DNA from: a virus
Virus record (IMG/VR): IMGVR_UViG_3300045999_001935
Location: 1 to 36,103 of that record
Length of the DNA: 36,103 nt
Reading direction: 5' to 3' (one strand)
The position numbers and the translations under genes were made by a program. Below are positions 14,188-20,190 of the stretch, in pieces. Every line of letters begins with the position of its first letter. Positions within the stretch are counted from its first letter, which is position 1. The notes under the pieces are model-generated. The model was not told the DNA's origin. It did not search any database and saw nothing but the letters and a program-made list of their open reading frames with translations.

Positions 14188-14874
14188 ATTGATCCACTGA
14201 CACTTTTAGCTGCGGCGAACGCGGCGGTAGCAGCGGTTAAAAAAGGGTGTGAGCTTTACAAGGAAATAAAGGGCGCGGCTGGGGAAGTCAAAGAAGTACT
14301 AGATGATCTGAAAGAGCAGTACAACAAGATCGTCGATCCGACCCCGGTGCAGAAGCAGCAGTACCACGCGGAAGTCCAGCGTGTTCAGGAGATAGCGAAA
14401 GCCGATCCGAACGATGTTTACACCCAGATTGGGGATCAGCTGGGTGTGTTGATGGACAGCTATGACGCACTGAGTAAAGCGTTGCTGGCGGAGCAGGTGG
14501 CAGGCAGCAAGGTTTATAAGGGCGAGGAAAGTATTGGTAGACGGGCATTACGGCGCATCATCATAACGACCAGGTTGGATGCAATGCTGACTGAGATACG
14601 GGAAACCATGGTGTACCGAGCGCCGCCTGAATTGGGATCGCTGTGGAGCAAGTTCGAGGAGATGTGGCAGACAATCGTTGCCGAACAGGAACAAGCCCAT
14701 GCCGAGGAACTTAAACTGATACAGATCGCAAGATGGCGACGCAGAAAAAGAATAGCGGAAATCAAAGCAAAGCTGGCGTGGGTCTCGGCAGTGGTGTTCG
14801 TAGTTATATGGGCAGTGGGTCTAATGTGGCTGACGACAAGAAGCGCGATGATGAAAACGTCCCTTGGTCACTAA
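14188..14874 (+). CDS. Membrane protein of lysis region, apparent ATT start
   Basis: 228 residues if read from ATT at 14188. The frame opens after TGA at 14179 and offers no ATG, GTG or TTG before GTG 14347, yet the codons between encode a sensible helix (DPLTLLAAANAAVAAVKKG). AAGGTG at 14175-14180 lies seven bases before ATT. A start there would give fMet-Asp-Pro-Leu-Thr, like MDPLTLL starts I recall in related phage proteins. CTG at 14197 is the alternative. The middle is a long charged helical region; residues about 195-215 form one membrane span (LAWVSAVVFVVIWAVGLMW). It opens the lysis cassette and overlaps the next gene by 142 bases. Function unknown; a holin accessory or regulator is possible. 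Confidence 0.65.
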   Translation: MDPLTLLAAANAAVAAVKKGCELYKEIKGAAGEVKEVLDDLKEQYNKIVDPTPVQKQQYHAEVQRVQEIAKADPNDVYTQIGDQLGVLMDSYDALSKALLAEQVAGSKVYKGEESIGRRALRRIIITTRLDAMLTEIRETMVYRAPPELGSLWSKFEEMWQTIVAEQEQAHAEELKLIQIARWRRRKRIAEIKAKLAWVSAVVFVVIWAVGLMWLTTRSAMMKTSLGH

Positions 14875-15038
14875 TCGTCGTGGTGCTGGCGGTGCTGTTG
14901 ACGTTCTTTATTGTGATGCCGGTATTGGCGTTTATGTACTACGACATGTATTTTGCAACACAAGCAGCAGTACAAGAAGTTAAGAAGATGAAAGAGTTGC
15001 GAAGAGAGATTTTGGAAGAACGACTTTACGGAAGGTAA
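14733..15038 (+). CDS. Single-span membrane protein, holin-region, overlapping its neighbour
   Basis: 101 residues in a different frame from the preceding gene, sharing 142 bases with it. Residues 1-42 are polar and Gly/Ser-rich (MATQKKNSGNQSKAGVGLGS). Residues 45-70 (SLIVVVLAVLLTFFIVMPVLAFMYY) make a clear membrane span. The rest is a charged helix (VQEVKKMKELRREILEERL). The non-overlapping part encodes the span and helix with good hydrophobic patterning, so the gene is real. I recall proteins with a VPWSLIVVVL opening to the span in similar phages. An N-out or N-in holin or antiholin partner is plausible, inferred from its place before a holin-like gene and the endolysin. Confidence 0.65.
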   Translation: MATQKKNSGNQSKAGVGLGSGVRSYMGSGSNVADDKKRDDENVPWSLIVVVLAVLLTFFIVMPVLAFMYYDMYFATQAAVQEVKKMKELRREILEERLYGR

Positions 15039-15041
15039 ATC

Positions 15042-15554
15042 ATGCTAACTCTGATCTCTACTATTGGCGGTTACATCGTAGCCCTGTTCCCAAGACTTTT
15101 TGACATTCTGCAAGACCGTGCGGACAAGAAGCACGAGCTGGATATCATGCACATGCAGATGCGCCAGCAATTAGCGCTGACCGAGCGTGGCTATTCACCG
15201 GCAGATAAGACGGAAGAAGTCCGCGAGAACGATCAGCAAGATCACCAGCAGTACATGGCTCAGATGGGCATGATCTACAACAACCAGGAGAAGCTGCTGG
15301 AATCTTCTTCTCAGTGGGTCAAAGACATGACCGCGGCTACCCGCCCATTTGTCACGTTCATCTTCGTGTTTGAGCTGGTGCTGATCAACCTGCTGACGAT
15401 GTTGTGGATCTTCCTGCACGGCGACAAGGTGACATCCATCGGCGAACTGATCCAGATCATGGAGATTGTGTTCGACGCTGACGAGATGGCGCTGCTCGGC
15501 ACGATCATCGCTATGTGGTTTGGTTCCCGTGGTAACTCGAAGGCTGGCAAGTGA
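15042..15554 (+). CDS. Holin-like membrane protein (GTA-holin/3TM-type)
   Basis: 170 residues. Residues 3-22 (TLISTIGGYIVALFPRLFDI) are hydrophobic or amphipathic. Residues 28-95 form a charged helical region. Residues about 103-127 (PFVTFIFVFELVLINLLTMLW) are a membrane span, and 148-162 (EMALLGTIIAMWFGS) are a third hydrophobic helix ending in WFGSRG. This three-hydrophobic-segment layout with an RP-[FI]-[VI]-T entry and a W-F-G-x-R exit is like the GTA_holin_3TM family. It sits three bases after the previous membrane gene and close to the endolysin, as a holin should. Holin activity is inferred from family resemblance and place. Confidence 0.65.
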   Translation: MLTLISTIGGYIVALFPRLFDILQDRADKKHELDIMHMQMRQQLALTERGYSPADKTEEVRENDQQDHQQYMAQMGMIYNNQEKLLESSSQWVKDMTAATRPFVTFIFVFELVLINLLTMLWIFLHGDKVTSIGELIQIMEIVFDADEMALLGTIIAMWFGSRGNSKAGK

Positions 15555-15625
15555 TCTATCTGATCTACGCCAAGTTAGTCATCACGGTATTAACGTGCGC
15601 TTATTTCATTATTAATTTGCCATGA
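15551..15625 (+). CDS. 24-residue single-span membrane peptide between holin and endolysin
   Basis: A tiny frame starting GTG at 15551, inside a GTGA overlap with the holin-like stop, and ending TGA at 15623-15625, inside an ATGA overlap with the endolysin start. It exactly bridges the gap in its own frame. The product begins MIYLIYAKLVITVLTC and ends YFIINLP: almost the whole chain is one membrane helix with a single Lys and a Cys. Four-base overlaps on both sides are how genuine genes in this genome are joined. It could be a minimal antiholin or pinholin-like modulator, or a translation-coupling peptide. Size and the GTG start keep confidence moderate. Confidence 0.5.
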   Translation: MIYLIYAKLVITVLTCAYFIINLP

Positions 15626-16107
15626 AACTACCACTTGCCACAATTGCAATGATCAAGCACCACGAGGGTGTGAGATACAAGCCGTACAAGTGTCCGGCGA
15701 AGCTATGGACTATCGGGGTGGGGCATGTGCTTTACCCCGAGCAGGGCAAGATGCCGATTGATCAACGAGACAAGTTTGCCTTAAAGCCGGAGGACTTCCG
15801 TGTATTTAGCAAAGACGAAGTGGATACGATCCTTGAGAAAGACTTACAGCGTTTTATCGCTGGTGTTCTTCGCTACTGCCCTGACCATCTTAACGAGAAT
15901 CGCATGGGCGCGTTGGTCAGCTTTGCATTCAATGTTGGGCTAGGCACTCTTCAGAGATCTACCCTGCGGCAGAAGCATAACCGTGGCGACTTTGAGGGGG
16001 TCAAGCAGGAGTTCCTGAAATTCACGAAGGCTGGCGGCAAGGTGTTGCCGGGTCTGGTGAAGCGCCGGAACGATGAGATTTCCCTCTACTTTATGGAACC
16101 GAAATGA
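15622..16107 (+). CDS. Endolysin, GH24 lysozyme
   Basis: 161 residues, the usual size of T4-type lysozymes, which cut the MurNAc-GlcNAc bond of peptidoglycan. The catalytic-site region reads HHEGVRYKPYKCPAKLWTIG. Glu15 is the general acid, Thr30 matches T4 Thr26, and Cys24 stands where T4 has Asp20, with exactly the T4 spacing (+9 and +15). The GVGH turn follows. Residues 93-120 (NRMGALVSFAFNVGLGTL) and GLVKRRNDEISLYF match the C-terminal lobe. There is no signal or SAR sequence, so export needs a holin. It overlaps its neighbours by four bases on each side, placing it in a classic holin-endolysin-spanin order. Confidence 0.92.
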   Translation: MKLPLATIAMIKHHEGVRYKPYKCPAKLWTIGVGHVLYPEQGKMPIDQRDKFALKPEDFRVFSKDEVDTILEKDLQRFIAGVLRYCPDHLNENRMGALVSFAFNVGLGTLQRSTLRQKHNRGDFEGVKQEFLKFTKAGGKVLPGLVKRRNDEISLYFMEPK

Positions 16108-16565
16108 ATCCTTGGCTGATACTTGGCGCGGTGTTGGCTGTTGGCGCGGCGGCAGTAGGGGGATATCATACGGGCAAGGATAGTGGCATGGCAGAGGTGC
16201 AGCAAGCTTGGGATAACGAGAAGACTGCTCAGTACGCTCAGTATGCCAAGGCGATGGAAGAATCTGTGGAAGCGCAGCAGCAGCTTCAGATGGGCGCGGA
16301 CAAATTAAGACAGGAGAAGGATCGTGAGATTCGGGATATTACTGCTAGGAATACCGCTCTTGCTAACAGCTTGCGCGACCGCCAAAGTCGCCCCGCCCCC
16401 AATACAAGTGCCATGCCCAGTACCGCCAGCGCTGGACCAAGTTCCTGTACCGGAAAAGACCTTTACCGAGAGGATGGCGAATTTCTTGTCAGGATCGCTA
16501 GAGAAGCAGACGAACTCCGAGCAGCCCTCAAGCAATGCTACAAACAATACGAATCGGTGAGATGA
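16104..16565 (+). CDS. Rz: Inner-membrane spanin (Rz-like)
   Basis: 153 residues. Residues 4-21 (WLILGAVLAVGAAAVGGY) form one N-terminal membrane anchor. Residues 30-100 are a long Gln/Glu/Ala/Lys-rich periplasmic coiled coil. The C-terminal part contains ARNTALANSLRDRQSRP, a Pro/Ser stretch, and a helical end with two of its Cys (SCTGKDLY, ALKQCYKQ). This is the Rz architecture. It joins the Rz1 lipoprotein across the periplasm to fuse inner and outer membranes in the last step of lysis. The Rz1 frame is embedded at 16324-16560, a known arrangement in many phages. The start overlaps the endolysin stop. Confidence 0.88.
   Translation: MNPWLILGAVLAVGAAAVGGYHTGKDSGMAEVQQAWDNEKTAQYAQYAKAMEESVEAQQQLQMGADKLRQEKDREIRDITARNTALANSLRDRQSRPAPNTSAMPSTASAGPSSCTGKDLYREDGEFLVRIAREADELRAALKQCYKQYESVR
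16324..16560 (+). CDS. Rz1: Outer-membrane spanin (Rz1-like lipoprotein), embedded in Rz
   Basis: 78 residues, wholly inside Rz in another frame. The start is GTG 16324 with AGGAG at 16313-16317, seven bases upstream. Residues 1-16 are a lipoprotein signal (MRFGILLLGIPLLLTA) and Cys17 follows in a canonical LTAC lipobox. The mature part is Pro-rich (PPPIQVPCPVPPALDQVPVP), then a short polar tail. Signal peptidase II and lipidation would place it in the outer membrane, where Pro-rich Rz1 proteins bind Rz. This pair is the strongest evidence that the host has an outer membrane. Confidence 0.88.
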   Translation: MRFGILLLGIPLLLTACATAKVAPPPIQVPCPVPPALDQVPVPEKTFTERMANFLSGSLEKQTNSEQPSSNATNNTNR

Positions 16566-16566
16566 A

Positions 16567-19506
16567 ATGCCACTACAGCAACTTCAGTTTCGCGCTGGGA
16601 TAAACAGAGAAGGCACTACGCTTGCCAACGAAGGCGGTTGGTTTGAGTGCAATAAGGTGCGCTTTCGCTCTGGCTACCCTGAAAAGATTGGCGGGTGGAC
16701 GCCACTTACAAACCAAACGTTTACTGGCATTTGCCGGTCTATCTGGAACTGGGTGACGTTGAAGGGCAATAACCTTCTTGGCCTTGGCACGAACGAAAAG
16801 TTCTATATTGAAAACGGTAGTGTCTACTACGACATCACACCTTATCGGCTTTTTACCAACTCTGGCTCAGTAACAAACCCATATCGAATTACTGCCAACA
16901 GCGCTGTTGTAACGGTTGTTATTGCCAACCATAGTGTTGTTGCTGGTGACATGGTGACATTTGCTAACTCCAGCACGGTTAGTTTTATTCCCGGTACATT
17001 TTTTGATGGGACGTTCTATGTTGATTCGGTAGTCAACGCCAACGCATTTACTATTACGATTGGCGCGACTACCATTCCTTCTGGCACGTTGGGTACAAAC
17101 CCAATTACGACGCTGACGAATTCTTCCAACGTCACTGTGACTGCTATTGCTCACGGCATGATTGCCAACAACTCGGTATCGCTTGCTAACGTAACCGGCA
17201 ACTCTGGCACTCTAGGAACTAACCCGTTTGCTACTACTAGCGGGTCAAGGATCGTTACGGTTACATCTACAGCGCACGGGTTGAGTAACACGTTTACAGT
17301 ATCGTTTACCGGCTCAACGGCTGTTGGTGGCATCCCGGCGGTTGACTTTAACACCACGCATACAATTTCAAACGCAACCGCCAACACTTACACAATTATT
17401 ACTAGCAATGCCGCTTCTTCCACTACAACTGGCGGGGGCGCAGCAGTTGCATTTACATACCCGTATATTGGTGGGGTGCCGATTTCGCAACTAAACACCA
17501 TCCATACCATTCAGTCTATTACTAACGCTAATGCGTATGTAATTACGGTCGCTGCTACGGCAACAGCCAACGTATCTGGTGGTGGCTCAAACGTATCGTT
17601 TGTTTATTCAAACATCGCTGGTGGCGGCAACGTAACCTATGATCTCTATGAGTTTCAGCAGCGATTAATTGACCCATTTTCTACTATTAACGGCAGCAGC
17701 ACGGTTACTGTGACTGATACAAATCACGGTGCTAGCGATGGGTCTTATGTAACCTTTGCTGACGCAACACCGGTTGCTGGTTTGACCATCAATGGCGAGT
17801 ACAAGATTACTTACATTGATTCGAATACCTACACGATTGATGCCGGAAGTAACGCGAACGCCACTACGACAGGGGGCGGGACGGTTATTGCTGAGTACCA
17901 GATCAATATTGGGTTTCCAATTTATACAACGACTGTTGGTTGGGGGTCTGGCACATGGGGCGGCTTTAGCTTTAACGCTACGGTTGACTACCTAGATGGT
18001 GGTATCAACGCTGCGGTAACCACAGTCACAGTTGATGATACTGCTGGCTTCCCTGCAACTGGCCTTATCTTAATTGACAATGAACTAATTACTTATACCG
18101 GCATTACAACTACTACATTCACCGGTTGCACTCGTGGGGCTGAAGGCACTATAGCCGCCTCTCATAGCAATAACGCTACTGTCTATGCTGCGGGCGACTT
18201 TAATGGTTGGGGTGAGGACGCATCTAACGCGCAAGGTGCGCAGTTACGGCTGTGGAGCCAAGCCACGTACGGCGAGTACCTAATGTTTAATCCGCGTAAC
18301 GAAGGCATTTACATGTGGGTGCCTACGTATAACGCATCTAATCAGCTGATCGTAGGTGGGACGTACGGCGAGCTTCTGTCTCCATACAACACGGGTATCT
18401 ACCAGACCGAGAACACTTGTCCGGTGGTATCTACACTGGTCATGGTGTCTGATTCATCGCGCTTCTTGATTTCCTTCGGCTGCAACGATTACGGGTCTAC
18501 GGTACAGAATCCCATGCTGGTGCGTTGGTCTGACCAAGAAGATTACCGAGTATGGACTCCGGCAGTTACCAACCAAGCGGGCAGCTTCCAGCTAAGTAGT
18601 GGCTCTTATATCGTTACAGCGGTGCAGACTAGACAAGAGATTCTGGTCTTTACTGATGCTGGCGTATGGTCGATGAAGTATCTTGGCCCGCCCTACGTAT
18701 GGGGCTTTGACATCATGTCCCACAACATTTCGATTGCTGGGCCAAATGTGGTGGCGGCAGCAAACAACATTGTGTACTGGATGGGCATTGATAAGTTTTA
18801 TGTCTACAGCGGTCGCGTAGAGACTTTGCCATCTTCGTTGCGTCAGTATGTTTTCAATGACATCAACATGGAACAGAGCTTCCAGTTTTTTGCTGGAACC
18901 AATGAAGGCTTCAGTGAGATTTGGTGGTTCTATTGCTCTGCTAACAGCACAGCCATTGACCGCTACGTGATCTACAACTACTTGGATAAAGTCTGGTACT
19001 ACGGCACTCTTGCTAGAAGTGCTTGGCTTGATTCGCCGCTACGTCGGTATCCGATGGGTGCTTCGTACGCCGACACGATTGTGTACCATGAGAATGGTGC
19101 GGATGACGTTGAGTCGACTGGCCAGGTATTACCGATTGAAGCGTATGTCCAGTCTTCAGACTTCGATATTGGTGACGGTCATAACTTTGGTTTTGTGTGG
19201 CGCATCATCCCTGACCTCACATTTGATGGTTCGACAACGCCAGACCCAAATAAACCAGAGGTTACGTTTACGGTTCGTCCACGACAGAACCCAGGCTCTG
19301 CCTATGGAACGAGTGCTACGCCGACGGTTGAGTCCGCTCAATCGTATGCAAACCAGAAAAACTATACGGTTCAGGAGTTCACAGAGATTGTCTACACGCG
19401 AGTACGCGGCAGGCAGATGGCGTTCAGAGTGAGTTCCAATACGATTGGTACGCAGTGGCAGCTGGGTGTCCCGAGAATCGATGTGCGTCCTGACGGGCGG
19501 AGATAA
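16567..19506 (+). CDS. Large tail protein, nozzle/tubular-B-like candidate
   Basis: 979 residues. The N-terminus (PLQQLQFRAGINREGTTLAN, then GGWFECNKVRFRSGYPEKIGG and LLGLGTNEKFYI) is a pattern I know from large tail proteins of podovirus-like aquatic phages. Residues about 110-460 hold several beta modules with [VT]TxxxH[GS] turns (TAIAHGM, TSTAHGL, TDTNHGA), and near residue 475-540 a DDTAGFPATGLILIDNELITYTG module. The C-terminal 430 residues are a beta-propeller-like sequence rich in W, Y and G (QLRLWSQATYGEYLMFNPRN, VYWMGIDKFYVYSG, SEIWWFYC). T7 gp12-like nozzle proteins are propeller-based and of similar size. Nozzle identity is an inference; a host-contact role is the alternative. Confidence 0.65.
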   Translation: MPLQQLQFRAGINREGTTLANEGGWFECNKVRFRSGYPEKIGGWTPLTNQTFTGICRSIWNWVTLKGNNLLGLGTNEKFYIENGSVYYDITPYRLFTNSGSVTNPYRITANSAVVTVVIANHSVVAGDMVTFANSSTVSFIPGTFFDGTFYVDSVVNANAFTITIGATTIPSGTLGTNPITTLTNSSNVTVTAIAHGMIANNSVSLANVTGNSGTLGTNPFATTSGSRIVTVTSTAHGLSNTFTVSFTGSTAVGGIPAVDFNTTHTISNATANTYTIITSNAASSTTTGGGAAVAFTYPYIGGVPISQLNTIHTIQSITNANAYVITVAATATANVSGGGSNVSFVYSNIAGGGNVTYDLYEFQQRLIDPFSTINGSSTVTVTDTNHGASDGSYVTFADATPVAGLTINGEYKITYIDSNTYTIDAGSNANATTTGGGTVIAEYQINIGFPIYTTTVGWGSGTWGGFSFNATVDYLDGGINAAVTTVTVDDTAGFPATGLILIDNELITYTGITTTTFTGCTRGAEGTIAASHSNNATVYAAGDFNGWGEDASNAQGAQLRLWSQATYGEYLMFNPRNEGIYMWVPTYNASNQLIVGGTYGELLSPYNTGIYQTENTCPVVSTLVMVSDSSRFLISFGCNDYGSTVQNPMLVRWSDQEDYRVWTPAVTNQAGSFQLSSGSYIVTAVQTRQEILVFTDAGVWSMKYLGPPYVWGFDIMSHNISIAGPNVVAAANNIVYWMGIDKFYVYSGRVETLPSSLRQYVFNDINMEQSFQFFAGTNEGFSEIWWFYCSANSTAIDRYVIYNYLDKVWYYGTLARSAWLDSPLRRYPMGASYADTIVYHENGADDVESTGQVLPIEAYVQSSDFDIGDGHNFGFVWRIIPDLTFDGSTTPDPNKPEVTFTVRPRQNPGSAYGTSATPTVESAQSYANQKNYTVQEFTEIVYTRVRGRQMAFRVSSNTIGTQWQLGVPRIDVRPDGRR

Positions 19507-19508
19507 GC

Positions 19509-20159
19509 ATGGCGGGTACACCAAACAGGCTTATACCCATCAAATCGCCAGCCTTGCCGCTGGCACCAACGGACTACGCGCGGCAGTATGTTGACCAAGT
19601 AAACAACATCAGCCGTATCTTTTATAAGCAGATTGATAACTTAACCAATGCCCTGTTAAGTAACACGGGCGGTCGGTTTTTTGGGATGCCTTACGGGTCT
19701 TTCTACGACATCTCAACACAAAACGTTGCAAGTACCACAACAGCATATGTTGTCGGCATTGCCAGTACGCAAGACAATAACAGTATCAGCCTAGCAACTA
19801 ACCAAATATCCTTTGAGTTTCCTGGAATCTACAACGTGCATTTTTCCGTGCAGCTTCAGAACACGGTGGATACTGTTCAAGACGTTGATATTTGGCTGCG
19901 GAAAAGCGGTACCGACATTGCTAACTCCAATAACAAGTTTGGGCTTGCGCCGAGGAAGTCGGTAGGCGAACCGTTTAACCTGACCGCAACGTCAGATTTG
20001 ATTGTTGAAATACCGGGCGAGGATTATTTGGAGCTGGTATGGCGGTCTTCCAATACAGGAACTGGCATCGTAGCTTATGGGGCAAACACATCCCCAACAC
20101 GCCCTGCAATTCCTAGCGTATCAGTCACAGTAACCTTTGTTTCCGCGATACCCGCGTGA
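19509..20159 (+). CDS. Beta-sandwich virion protein (C1q/TNF-like C-terminal domain candidate)
   Basis: 216 residues starting three bases after the previous gene. Residues 1-55 include YARQYVDQVNNISRIFYKQIDNL, here a helix likely to trimerise (core VDQVNNISRIFYKQI). Residues 58-216 are beta-rich: MPYGSFYDISTQNVAST, ISFEFPGIYNVHFSVQLQN, VDIWLRKSGTDIANS, DYLELVWRSSNTG, SVTVTFVSAIPA. A helix followed by a domain with FPGIYNVHFSVQL and W-x-[RK]-x-x-x-x-x-I-x-x-S elements is typical of C1q/TNF-like heads seen in some phage fibres and bacterial spore hairs. It is likely displayed on the tail next to the nozzle candidate. The fold is inferred by eye. Confidence 0.6.
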   Translation: MAGTPNRLIPIKSPALPLAPTDYARQYVDQVNNISRIFYKQIDNLTNALLSNTGGRFFGMPYGSFYDISTQNVASTTTAYVVGIASTQDNNSISLATNQISFEFPGIYNVHFSVQLQNTVDTVQDVDIWLRKSGTDIANSNNKFGLAPRKSVGEPFNLTATSDLIVEIPGEDYLELVWRSSNTGTGIVAYGANTSPTRPAIPSVSVTVTFVSAIPA

Positions 20160-20190
20160 TACCATTGACAAAATTCTCTAAAGGTGCGTT

